Assembly: GCF_000368825.1 (NCBI RefSeq)
Contig: NZ_KB849715.1
Location: 296,621-360,620, forward strand
Reading direction: 5' to 3'
From: Acinetobacter ursingii DSM 16037 = CIP 107286
GTDB taxonomy: Bacteria; Pseudomonadota; Gammaproteobacteria; Pseudomonadales; Moraxellaceae
DNA length: 64,000 nucleotides
The translations under genes were made by a program, and so were the position numbers. The number at the start of each line of letters is the position of its first letter. Within the stretch, counting starts at the first letter, position 1. Below, piece after piece: positions 20,344 to 28,943 of this stretch. The notes beneath the pieces were generated by a model. It made no database searches. It had not been told where the DNA came from and saw only the letters and a list, made by a program, of their open reading frames with translations.

Positions 20344-22185
20344 TTAAATTAAATGTATTTCACTTTCATCGAACCATTCTTTTTCAATTAATTTACCCTT
20401 TAAAAGCTCAGAGTTTTTCGTATAGCAAACCACAGCTAAACTCTTCTCAGCTCTACTACAAATTACATAGAAAAGTCTACGAGTGCGAGACAATGCATTA
20501 TCCTCTCCTTGAGCTTCGTTCTTTTTATCACTATCACTTAAACTTTTAATACCTAAAAATTTATCATAGTTAAATAAAAAACCTCCAGCTTCATCATCAT
20601 CTAATATCGCCATGACCCTCTCAAACTGCAATCCTTTAACTCCTTGATGAGTATCGAATGCCGAACTTCCATCTATATAAGATGCATATTTAAATAGTTG
20701 ATCTATTTTTGCATCTAAGGCTTGACTATACGCAATAAGTTCGGAGGAGCTACTGTCTGCATCTACAGCATAATTATCTAAAATTAATGCCTGTATTAAT
20801 AATGGTGGAATGTTCAAAAGGTTAGTCTGATAAATATAATTGAGAATAATCTTTATAGAGTTACTACTATCCATCAAGAGATCAAACAACTCATTTTTTT
20901 TATCTCTTATATTTTTCAAATAACTCAACTGATCTTCCACAGTAGAGAAATCAAGAAAAATATCTGAACTACTCCTCAATATCCTTATGATATTAAAGTT
21001 ATTTTTAGATTTTACAGAGTTAATAAATTCACAAAAAGTACCCACTAAAAATCTTAAAGACTGAGTATCAGCGGCACTCAATTTACTTCGTAATGCCGAA
21101 TCATATAATGGTTTATAGAACTTATGAAATCCAGAACGAGTTGCAGCCATGTGATGCTCTAAAATTAAGGTTTTTATCTCAGACCTTATATTCCATTTAT
21201 CATCATTGGTTATTTCTCTCATTGTTTTGCATATTTCATCTTCAACTAACAATTTATCTAAATTCGGCTTATTTGTATCAACAATTAAACAGCGAGCAAA
21301 TCCATTATGATTAACTTTAGATTCTTGTTGAAATTTATCGGCATCGAATCTTACTTTATTAATTAATGTCACTACTCTTTTCGGACATCTCCAGTTCTCA
21401 ATCTTTTCTGGGCGTTTCCAATTTTCAGGAATAAACTTACTTAAATCTTTCTTATTATTAGTAAAAATTCGCTGCATATTATCACCAAATAACCCTATTA
21501 CAAACTGACTATGAAATTCAATTTGCGTTTGGACTAATGCATCAATAACTTTTTCATAGGTATCTTGAGCTTCATCTAAAAATAGAATAGGAAATTTATT
21601 CACCAAAATTTTTCTAAATGACTTCTTTTCTACTAATAATTTTGAAAAGATGTCTATAACTTCTGAGTGTTCTAATGAACTTTCTTCAACATTTGAATAA
21701 TTTGGATTGTAATTAAAGCATCTAGTTGATTCTAATGAAGACAATCTTTTTAAAGACTTCCTAATTCTCTCTTGTCTACCGATACTGGTTTTATTATTTA
21801 AATCTCTAGATTTTTTTAATGCCTTTTCCTCTTCATTAATAATTTCCTTCAAATTCTCTTTAATAATATCTTTAATCTCCTTTGTAAAGGGTGATATTAA
21901 ACTCCAAGCAAAGCTATGTATTGTACTGACAAAAAAATTATTATCAAAATTTACCCGCTCTTTAATTTCATCACAGGCAGCATTTGTATATGTTATAACA
22001 GCAAGTTTTTTATTTTCTCTACCAAGAGATAAAAGAATATCTTCCTTTATTTTATTTAATACCTGATGTAATGTATGGGTTTTTCCAGCACCTGCACCTG
22101 CATATAGAATGAAACTTTGTGGAGGAGATGAAGATACATAATCAAATATTAAATCTTCTAAAACTAAAGAATTAACAGACTTCAT
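20344..22185 (-). CDS. gajB: UvrD/PcrA-like helicase, Gabija GajB-like
   Basis: Superfamily 1 helicase of 613 residues. Walker A GAGAGKT is at about 30-36, motif Ia VITYTNAACDEI, Walker B FLDEAQDT near residue 200, motif III GLFGDNMQRIF, motif V THQGVKGLQFERV, and motif VI RRLFYVICSRAEKSL. All core motifs look intact. It overlaps the upstream OLD-type nuclease gene by 14 bases and has a strong AAGGAG site inside it. An OLD nuclease followed by UvrD helicase is the gene order of Gabija defence. Composition is visibly AT-richer than the flanking nrd genes, consistent with transfer. The exact subtype is inferred. Confidence 0.8.
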   Translation of the reverse strand: MKSVNSLVLEDLIFDYVSSSPPQSFILYAGAGAGKTHTLHQVLNKIKEDILLSLGRENKKLAVITYTNAACDEIKERVNFDNNFFVSTIHSFAWSLISPFTKEIKDIIKENLKEIINEEEKALKKSRDLNNKTSIGRQERIRKSLKRLSSLESTRCFNYNPNYSNVEESSLEHSEVIDIFSKLLVEKKSFRKILVNKFPILFLDEAQDTYEKVIDALVQTQIEFHSQFVIGLFGDNMQRIFTNNKKDLSKFIPENWKRPEKIENWRCPKRVVTLINKVRFDADKFQQESKVNHNGFARCLIVDTNKPNLDKLLVEDEICKTMREITNDDKWNIRSEIKTLILEHHMAATRSGFHKFYKPLYDSALRSKLSAADTQSLRFLVGTFCEFINSVKSKNNFNIIRILRSSSDIFLDFSTVEDQLSYLKNIRDKKNELFDLLMDSSNSIKIILNYIYQTNLLNIPPLLIQALILDNYAVDADSSSSELIAYSQALDAKIDQLFKYASYIDGSSAFDTHQGVKGLQFERVMAILDDDEAGGFLFNYDKFLGIKSLSDSDKKNEAQGEDNALSRTRRLFYVICSRAEKSLAVVCYTKNSELLKGKLIEKEWFDESEIHLI

Positions 22186-23536
22186 TAGCTTCTCCTTGCG
22201 CTAAATCGTCAATACCTAATATTTTATTTTCTAGCCAAGTTAACCCCTCATCAATATATCTTGGTGTTTTTAAATCCTTTGGCTCCAGACCATAAATTAA
22301 ATCCATAGCCATATCAACTTTATTGCTTTCTAGGGCTGAAAAAATACTCTGTCTAAAATCATTAAAATCCTCACAACCTTCAGCTTTCATCATTTTTAAC
22401 AAAACGCCAGTCGCTTTTATACGAGGATCATCTTTATCAACATCTTTTTTAAAAATAGTGTTGATCCAAGTTCTATTTTCAAAATAAATAGACTCCTCAA
22501 ATGTGTAAGGAAATACTATTTTATTTTCATCATTAAAATTCAAAGAAACTTGAGTCTGATAACTTACCCTTATATTACCATTAGTTTTGTCTTCATATTT
22601 TAAACTTAACAAATCATCAATTTTCTCCTTGATAGGAAACCATGTTTTTAAAGTATCATTATTTGTTAATTGATTTGCATTAGGTAAAGGTACACACTTT
22701 TTATATTTTACTTTTTCAGCATTATTATTATTATTCATTTTAATATTCCCATCTTCATCCGTCTGAATTTCCATTCTAACTGAATCTAGATCTGTAATAA
22801 TCAAACACGGTAAGGCAAGTTTTTCAATTAAATTTTTTAATCGATGTGCATGCGCTCCCCCAACTGAGAGTATAGAGATATAACTGCTATTAAGTTTAGG
22901 AAAGTGATTCTTAATGAAATGCGGTAATAATAACCTTTCAGCATCGCCTTCGACTAAGATAACCCCATTTGCAAAAAATAAATCGCAATGAGTAGTTCTA
23001 ATATATCGAGTTACAAACTTCTCATTCTGTGATGAATTTTCATCAAAAGTTCTAGAAAGATCTACTACTTCTGCATGTGGTATCGCATCACTATTTTTCC
23101 TTTTAAAGTAACGCAGATTTGAAAAGTCTAGTTCTCGAGCTAAATAACTTGAATGAGTACTTACCAATAATTGTGTTCCACAATGACTAGGTTGACCTAG
23201 ACACAAGGTCTCATATGCTTTCTTTATAAAGACTTGCTGTACTTGGGCATGTAAATGAGCTTCTGGTTCTTCAATAAGAACTAAATGTAAAGGCTCTATG
23301 GGCTCTTGATCTAATTTATTCTTGCGTAACCAAGTTTCACGAAAATCTATCAATGTTAAAGTAATAGAAATTAACCTTCTGAAACCTAGTCCATTCAATC
23401 CCTCAGGAATTCTAATTTCCTCTTCACCATCATTATTAATCTTAAAACGTATTGCACTTTCATGACCTAATGTCTCAATTTGGTCAATCTTACTGGAAAT
23501 ACTAATATTAGGATCATTTTTACTTCCAGGGTAACC
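22172..23536 (-). pseudogene. gajA: OLD-family TOPRIM nuclease (GajA-like), 5' end lost at IS3 element
   Basis: The reading frame stays open for 454 codons up to the insertion sequence at 23537, where it stops matching. The remaining part carries the ABC-type signature region GLNGLGFRRLISITL, Walker B VLIEEPEAHLHAQ, the H-loop STHSSYL, and a TOPRIM domain with VEGDAERLLLPH and DLDS. The Walker A region and the N-terminal ATPase half are missing and do not reappear beyond the element, so an IS-associated deletion is likely. In-frame ATG starts are absent early in the fragment, and a TTG at 23398 is the first computed start. The product is probably inactive as an ATPase-gated nuclease. Confidence 0.8.
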
Positions 23537-23571
23537 TGGACTGCTCCCAGTATCCTAGACATGAGACAGCT

Positions 23572-24378
23572 TCATTTTGAAGCTGCCTCAAATGCTTCTG
23601 GGCTCATCCCATCGAGATGCGAATGACGCCTGATTCGATTGTAAAACATCTCGATATAATCAAACACATCTGCACGAGCCATTTCTCGTGTTTTATAGAT
23701 TCGCTTTTTAATTCTTTCCTTCTTTAAGCTGCTAAAAAAGGATTCAGCAACAGCATTATCCCAACAGTTTCCCCTCCGGCTCATACTTGGAACCAAATTA
23801 TGCTTCTGACAGAATTTCTGCCAGTCTCCGCTGCTGTATTGTGAGCCTTGGTCTGAGTGTATGATCACAGGTTCATTGGGTCTGCGTCGCCATACTGCCA
23901 TAAGAATTGCATCTAAAACGATATCCTTGGCAAGCGTAGGTTTCATTGACCAACCGATGACTTTCCTTGAATATAAATCGAGAACCACAGCCAAATATAA
24001 CCAGCCTTGCCAAGTGCGGATGTAGGTAATATCAGTCACCCACGAGGTATCAGGTGTGTTTACAACAAACTCTCGATTTAAATGGTTAGGTGGCACAATC
24101 TGCGGACGACCACGACCATAGCTTTTATGCTTCTTATATCCTCGAACAGCGGCAATGGCATTGTTCTTCATGATCTTCAGCACACGATTAGGCCCACAGT
24201 TTTCACCTAGCTCTTTAAGATCCAGTGTGATGCGACGATAACCGTAGATACCATAACTGGCATCATAAGAAGAACGGATGAGCTGTAATAAGCGCTTATC
24301 TTCAATAGTCCTGCCTGATTCAGGTTCATGCAACCAGGCGTAATAGCCAGCACGAGCAATCTTCAGAACCCGACACAT
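23572..24378 (-). CDS. IS3-family transposase OrfB (DDE integrase core)
   Basis: The catalytic triad is visible: Asp in WVTDITYI, Asp in IIHSDQGSQY, Glu in NAVAESFFSSLKKE. The HTH_21-like N-terminal part includes YGIYGYRRI. It is 268 residues from its first ATG, but the frame continues upstream without a stop to the orfA slippage site, so the active enzyme is probably the OrfAB fusion made by -1 frameshifting. No internal stop or damage is seen. Confidence 0.93.
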   Translation of the reverse strand: MCRVLKIARAGYYAWLHEPESGRTIEDKRLLQLIRSSYDASYGIYGYRRITLDLKELGENCGPNRVLKIMKNNAIAAVRGYKKHKSYGRGRPQIVPPNHLNREFVVNTPDTSWVTDITYIRTWQGWLYLAVVLDLYSRKVIGWSMKPTLAKDIVLDAILMAVWRRRPNEPVIIHSDQGSQYSSGDWQKFCQKHNLVPSMSRRGNCWDNAVAESFFSSLKKERIKKRIYKTREMARADVFDYIEMFYNRIRRHSHLDGMSPEAFEAASK

Positions 24379-24425
24379 CGTTTTAATCTTAAATTGATGG
24401 CTGTATTCAAGGATAAATTGATACT

Positions 24426-24710
24426 TTACTCGGGCAGGCTTGCAAAGTACCTTGCGGCCTTTTTTAAGATATCCCGTTCCTCTTCAGTTTGTTTGAGCTG
24501 ACTTTTAAGGCGTAGAATTTCTTTCTTTGCTTCGAGCAGTTCATGTTCATCAGAGTTATTATGTAAAGGCTGTACTGCCTTTAGCCATTTATAAATGCTG
24601 TGCTGTGATACACCTAAACGTTCTGCAACATCGGTGACAGAATATCCACGTTCAGTAATCAATTTGACAGCTTCATCTTTAAATTCTGGGGTGTATCGTT
24701 GTCCACTCAT
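24426..24710 (-). CDS. IS3-family transposase OrfA (HTH, leucine zipper)
   Basis: 94 residues: a helix-turn-helix (YSVTDVAERLGVSQHSIYKW) and then a coiled coil (EAKKEILRLKSQLKQTEEE). The slippery heptamer AAAAAAG (minus strand of 24459-24465) lies near its 3' end. Slipping back one base opens the frame into OrfB with no stop, as expected for programmed frameshifting in this family. Confidence 0.92.
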   Translation of the reverse strand: MSGQRYTPEFKDEAVKLITERGYSVTDVAERLGVSQHSIYKWLKAVQPLHNNSDEHELLEAKKEILRLKSQLKQTEEERDILKKAARYFASLPE

Positions 24711-24730
24711 AAGGTTCTCTCCTATGCAAA

Positions 24731-24850
24731 AAGAATAGACGATATTTGTCTAGGAGAATGGTGGCAGTCCAAGAATAGACGATATTTGTCTAGGAGAATG
24801 GTGGCAGTCCAAGAATAGACGATATTTGTCTAGGAGAATGGTGGCAGTCC
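24731..24850. repeat. Three tandem 40-bp copies of the IS right end
   Basis: The 40-base unit starting AAGAATAGACGATATTTGTC occurs at 24731-24770, 24771-24810 and 24811-24850 with no difference. Each contains the complete right inverted repeat, so the element has three potential right ends in a row. The pitch is exact and there is no spacer. Confidence 0.95.
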
Positions 24851-24994
24851 AAAAGATGGTTTTGTGTGTCAATAATTTTGGTGGCTACTCAAATAGCTAT
24901 CTAATTATAAAAAATAAAAATTAAGAATCTGACTTCATAAAATATGATGTACTTGAAACGAAATAGCCATGTTAGTTATTTCTAATCTATTTTA

Positions 24995-25702
24995 TTATTT
25001 AAGGTCACATAAAAATAATTGCCATGCATCACTCAATTGAGCTTCATCTAGAGCTTTCTTGAGTTCATCAGACATAAAAATTGAGTGATTTAATTCTGGA
25101 TCTTGCCATAAATCGACATCACATGCTAAAACTTCTTTCTCTACTGCTATCGCATAATCAGCATAATCAGCATGGTATAAGCTAAAAAGTTGGTAACCTT
25201 CATGCTTGGTATATGAACGTTTGTCCAACTCTTGTGTACAGTATTCTGGGCATAAATAGCTTTTTAGCTCAACAATATTGAAAAAATAGTAAGTCTGAGC
25301 ATTTACAGGTTCATTTAATTGAATATCAAAAAATGACAATGGATAAAGTACACTTTCCCCTAAACGAAATTGTTTTAGTACATTTGCACATGCTTCAGTG
25401 ACAATCACAAAGCCATCTTGGGTACGAAAAAAACTTGGTAATTTAACTGTTTTGCTAAAACCATGTGCATATAAAATAGTCGGCACATTGGCTAGGTCTA
25501 GCTTTTCAGCTTTATGGTATCTTTTAATTATTTCTATACTCTTTTGAGTCATTTCATTTTTTTTCTCTTTTTCCTCTGCCGATGCTCCCATTTTATTTAG
25601 TTTATTAAACTCAGGATAGTTAAATAAACCAGGGAAAGATAATTCAAATACTCGATAGTTTTCATCAAACATAATAGTGGTAGTCCATACTTTGTCAGAC
25701 AT
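24995..25702 (-). CDS. Imm11/DUF1629-like orphan protein (tentative)
   Basis: Soluble protein of 235 residues with no signal peptide. A GAGAG site precedes the ATG. The segment GFVIVTEACANVLKQF followed by YYFFNIVELKSYLCPEYC resembles the Imm11 (MXAN_0049, DUF1629) immunity-domain pattern, but the match is by eye only. It stands alone between the IS element and the island boundary, with no toxin gene visible. Residues 38-60 are Lys/Glu rich and likely helical. Confidence 0.6.
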   Translation of the reverse strand: MSDKVWTTTIMFDENYRVFELSFPGLFNYPEFNKLNKMGASAEEKEKKNEMTQKSIEIIKRYHKAEKLDLANVPTILYAHGFSKTVKLPSFFRTQDGFVIVTEACANVLKQFRLGESVLYPLSFFDIQLNEPVNAQTYYFFNIVELKSYLCPEYCTQELDKRSYTKHEGYQLFSLYHADYADYAIAVEKEVLACDVDLWQDPELNHSIFMSDELKKALDEAQLSDAWQLFLCDLK

Positions 25703-26055
25703 AATTCTCTCTTTTAGGTTTTGGTAAGGTTAGAGCTGGAATAGTAGCATTGAGCCTATTTTTTATAAGTTAAACACTCTAGTTCTACGACAAAATTTGT
25801 CGTTTGAAAAATAAGCTATCAGCTCCGTTCGTTTTATATATTAATTACAAACAGACGTATTTTTAACAAAAAACTAAAATTACTTTACATAAGTTTCACA
25901 ATTACTGCTTTTCATGAATTTATGTGCTCTTATCAAAATGACACCAAATGTGTCACTTCTTTGTGATAGTGACATGGGCTGTGTCGTTATATTTTCTCAT
26001 CATGTGTCGCAAAGATTGCTAAGTTTTTGAGTTTAACAATTCAAAAATGATAGAG

Positions 26056-26090
26056 GATGTGTCGCCTAACGGACCGTCAGGCGACACATC
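26056..26090. repeat. 35-bp near-perfect palindrome at right island boundary
   Basis: GATGTGTCGCCT (26056-26067) and AGGCGACACATC (26079-26090) are perfect complements. The 11 bases between contain the further pair ACGG/CCGT around a central A. Sixteen of seventeen positions pair. The right arm begins the direct-repeat copy of the left island boundary. Confidence 0.85.
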
Positions 26091-26166
26091 AGTTGTCATT
26101 AATAAGAAATATAATACACCCAGTAAGTAATCTAGGTTTCTTACTGGGGACTTTAAAAATATATTA

Positions 26167-26200
26167 TGGACTACCACCATTCTTCTAGAAAATATGGTCT
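26167..26200 (+). mobile_element. Solitary relic of an IS end related to the IS3 element
   Basis: TGGACTACCACCATTC at 26167 matches the right end of the nearby IS (TGGACTGCCACCATTC) except for one base. The match continues into CTAGA and ATAT with few differences. The orientation is opposite to that end and no IS body follows, so it is a decayed or solo end upstream of the porin gene. Confidence 0.6.
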
Positions 26201-26412
26201 TTTTTCAGATTTTCTAAAAAAAATTCTAAATGAAATACTTATAACAACTTTAAATCAAATTATTCATAAAAACTAAACCGTTCAGTCAAATATTAAATAT
26301 GAAAATTCAAGTGAATTTTTGTTGATTAAATTTTAAAACATGGTTAGATTTTTCAAACTCATTGTTGATAAACAATGAATGGACAAATTTTAAGTATGCG
26401 TGGTTGAGTCAA

Positions 26413-27696
26413 ATGAAAATTCAGGGACTGAAACAAATAAGCTTTGCTAGCTTTGTGACAGCAATAACATGTTTTAATTTAAGTCATGCGGATGATGCTT
26501 TCAGTCCTCAAAGCAAGTATTTGTTTGGTGACTGGAATGGAAAACGGACAGAGCTCGCCAGTCAGGGCGTAAATTTTGATGCCAATCTTTATGTCGATAC
26601 CGACTATCTGGCAGATGGTGGCTATAAACCACGAGATGGTGCAACCTTCGCAAGTCAGCTCTGGTTAGGCAGTAGTCTGGATCTGGAAAAAATGTTGGGT
26701 TGGAATGGCGTTTCAGTTCGTGCCATTGTCACTGCTCGTCAGGGTCAAAGTACCAGTGTTGATAATATTTCGTATCCGGGTGCGCCACAAATGGCCAATA
26801 CACAAGCCACTTGGGGTCGCGGCAATGTCGACTCTCGCTTAACTCAACTCTCGATTGAAAAGATTTTTACAGATACGGGTTGGAGTGTTCGCGTTGGTCG
26901 TATCGGTATGGGTTCATACTTTAATACGATGGGATGTGACTTCCAAAGTACCTCGTTTTGTACCGCACAAAACGGAAAATGGATGGGTAATGTCTGGTAT
27001 AACGAACCCGTGGCGCAATGGGCGGGAATTGTAAAATATCGATTTACCCCTGAACTCTCTGCCCAAGTAGGTGTATTTGAGTTTAACCCGACCAATATCA
27101 AAGAGAATCAGGGTTGGAATTTAAAATCCGACCACATGGATGGTGTCACTGTCCCTGTTGAACTGCATTATCAACCTAAACAAGGGATTAACCATTTACC
27201 GGGTAGCTATCGTCTAGGTGTTTTTTATAACAATGCCGATAAAACCCAAAACAAAGATGTCATTACAGGTGAGCAGAAAGACCATGCTTATGCAGGTTGG
27301 TTTACCGCAGATCAACAATTCACTTCTGTGGATGGCGGCAAACGGGGTTTATACGGATTTACCAATATTTCCTTCCATGACACCACTGTGAATAAAATTG
27401 ATAATACTCAACAAATCGGGATTCGTTATCTGGGCTTATTAGATGATCATCCCACTGATATGTTAGGCTTAGGTGTCAATCGCATTCATGTCAATGATCG
27501 TTATCGGGATGGTATCTACAACAAGAAAGCCTTAATTAATGAAGATGCTGAATACAATATTGAATTGAACTATTCGCACTATGTCACACCGTGGTTGATG
27601 TTACGCCCTGTGGTGCAATATGTCATTCAACCGGGTGCGACCGATCAAGTGGATAATGCACTGGTACTTGGTTTGACCACTAAAGTGATTTTCTAA
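26413..27696 (+). CDS. OprB-family carbohydrate-selective porin
   Basis: Outer-membrane beta-barrel of 427 residues from ATG 26413. A TTG start at 26362 is possible, but the ATG places a signal peptide at the N-terminus (MKIQGLKQISFASFV to LSHA). The mature start YLFGDWNGKRTELASQGV is the OprB hallmark, and the last residue is Phe, as expected for barrel assembly. There is a pair of cysteines near residue 175. The substrate is unknown. Confidence 0.85.
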   Translation: MKIQGLKQISFASFVTAITCFNLSHADDAFSPQSKYLFGDWNGKRTELASQGVNFDANLYVDTDYLADGGYKPRDGATFASQLWLGSSLDLEKMLGWNGVSVRAIVTARQGQSTSVDNISYPGAPQMANTQATWGRGNVDSRLTQLSIEKIFTDTGWSVRVGRIGMGSYFNTMGCDFQSTSFCTAQNGKWMGNVWYNEPVAQWAGIVKYRFTPELSAQVGVFEFNPTNIKENQGWNLKSDHMDGVTVPVELHYQPKQGINHLPGSYRLGVFYNNADKTQNKDVITGEQKDHAYAGWFTADQQFTSVDGGKRGLYGFTNISFHDTTVNKIDNTQQIGIRYLGLLDDHPTDMLGLGVNRIHVNDRYRDGIYNKKALINEDAEYNIELNYSHYVTPWLMLRPVVQYVIQPGATDQVDNALVLGLTTKVIF

Positions 27697-27711
27697 ATTT
27701 ATTCTGTATTT

Positions 27712-27743
27712 AAAATGCCGTGATTCTAAGCTCACGGCATTTT
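27712..27743 (+). terminator. Terminator after the porin gene
   Basis: AAAATGCCGTGA (27712-27723), loop TTCTAAGC, and the complementary arm (27732-27743) followed by a T-rich tail. Confidence 0.85.
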
Positions 27744-27871
27744 TATTTTGAACATGCATGAATGGTCATTTTTCAACTTATCAGCAAAAAATAACATCGC
27801 CTTACTTTTTTATTTAATCCATCTCTGCCAAGATAAAAACACAATAAAACAATGCTAGAGAGGTAATGCCG

Positions 27872-28888
27872 ATGATTTCAACAAACCTCCCCCTCACCGA
27901 TATTCATCGACATCTGGATGGCAATATTCGCGCACAAACCATTTTAGATTTGGGACAGCAATATCATATTGCCCTACCCGCTCAAACGCTCGAAGAGTTA
28001 CGTCCACACGTACAAGTCATGGATAATCAACCCGATTTACTCAGTTTCTTGGCAAAGCTGGACTGGGGTGTCAAGGTTTTGGCAAGTCTGGAGGCATGCC
28101 AACGGATCGCCTATGAAAATATTGAGGATGCCAAGCAACAAGGTCTAGACTATGTCGAATTACGTTTTTCTCCGGGTTATATGGGCATGACTCATCATCT
28201 GCCTTTAGCAGGTGTGGTTGAGGCGGTGATTGACGGCGTACAACAGGGTTGCCGTGATTTAGGGATTCAGGCAAATTTGATTGGTATTATGAGTCGCACT
28301 TTTGGACAAGCCGCTTGTCAGGCTGAACTCGATGCCTTACTCACCCATAAAACCCATATCACAGCTTTGGATTTGGCAGGTGATGAACTGGGATTTCCCG
28401 GAACGCTTTTTCTGGATCAATTTAAACAGGCTCGAAATGCAGGCTGGCATATTACCGTTCATGCAGGCGAAGCCGCAGGTCCAGAAAGTATCTGGCAAGC
28501 CATACAGGAACTTGGGGCAGAGCGTATCGGGCATGGTGTCAAAGCTATTCATGATCCAAAGCTGATGGATTATCTAGCTGAGCATCAGATCGGGATTGAA
28601 TCGTGCATCACATCAAATGTACAAACCAGCACGGTCAGTTCAATTGAAAAACATCCCATCAAGGACTTTTTACAACATGGGATTTTGGCGACGATCAATA
28701 CCGATGATCCTGCGGTAGAAGGCATTGAAATTCAGCATGAATATCAGGTTGCAGCACCACAAGCAGGTTTAACCGAAGATCAAATCCGAACTGCGCAGGA
28801 AAATGGTCTCAAAGTGGCTTTTTTATCTGAACAGGAAAAGCAATTATTAAAAAATCAGGCTTTGGCTCGTCAACATGAAGTCGCATAA
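27872..28888 (+). CDS. add: Adenosine deaminase
   Basis: Zinc enzyme that deaminates adenosine (or adenine) in purine salvage. It has 338 residues from ATG 27872. An in-frame ATG six bases upstream is too close to the GAGAGG site, so the second is preferred. The metal and catalytic motifs are HRHLDG near the N-terminus, HAGEA, GHG and NTDDP. Length is normal. No partner gene is adjacent. Adenine versus adenosine specificity cannot be settled from the motifs. Confidence 0.9.
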   Translation: MISTNLPLTDIHRHLDGNIRAQTILDLGQQYHIALPAQTLEELRPHVQVMDNQPDLLSFLAKLDWGVKVLASLEACQRIAYENIEDAKQQGLDYVELRFSPGYMGMTHHLPLAGVVEAVIDGVQQGCRDLGIQANLIGIMSRTFGQAACQAELDALLTHKTHITALDLAGDELGFPGTLFLDQFKQARNAGWHITVHAGEAAGPESIWQAIQELGAERIGHGVKAIHDPKLMDYLAEHQIGIESCITSNVQTSTVSSIEKHPIKDFLQHGILATINTDDPAVEGIEIQHEYQVAAPQAGLTEDQIRTAQENGLKVAFLSEQEKQLLKNQALARQHEVA

Positions 28889-28914
28889 TTTTTAAAACGT
28901 ACAAACCGTATCTT

Positions 28915-28943
28915 ATAAATGGCTATGAAATGTAGCCATTTAT
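28915..28943. terminator. Terminator between add and the NERD-domain gene
   Basis: ATAAATGGCTA (28915-28925) pairs with 28933-28943 over 11 bases, with a 7-base loop. It sits between the convergent add and NERD genes and overlaps the last codon of the latter. T-tracts are short, so efficiency is uncertain. Confidence 0.6.

Larger units (their letters stand above)
23537..24851 (-). mobile_element. IS3-family insertion sequence
   Basis: About 1315 bases. The ends are TGGACTGC-TCCCAGTA-TCCTAGACA (left, from 23537) and, inverted at 24851, TGGACTGC-CACCATTC-TCCTAGACA. It carries overlapping-phase orfA and orfB on the minus strand. The left flank (acc) and right flank (aaa) do not show the 3-4 base target duplication expected of IS3 elements, consistent with a deletion or rearrangement next to one end. 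Specific IS name not assigned. Confidence 0.9.
25703..26412. repeat. 710-bp spacer with right island boundary repeats
   Basis: No ORF is supported. It holds a perfect 17-base palindrome ACGACAAA-A-TTTGTCGT (25788-25804), the semi-palindrome TGACAC/GTGTCA (25939-25955), inverted CGACACAT-like copies at 25979-25986, 26002-26009 and 26057-26064, the 35-base palindrome at 26056-26090, and a relic IS end at 26167-26200. The porin promoter must lie in the last 200 bases, but no clear -10/-35 pair stands out. Confidence 0.6.

Noticed and set aside
20253..20549. A plus-strand 98-residue reading frame at the start of the island
   Set aside because: It runs through the boundary repeats and terminator and then antisense to gajB; no ribosome site and a biased composition.
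24731..24850. Three 40-bp repeats that could suggest a CRISPR array
   Set aside because: The units are directly abutting with no spacers, contain the IS right inverted repeat, and no cas gene is nearby.
26101..26140. Possible dif/pdif-like XerC-XerD site (ATAATACACC)
   Set aside because: Only the central part resembles dif; the XerC arm is poor and no module boundaries match.
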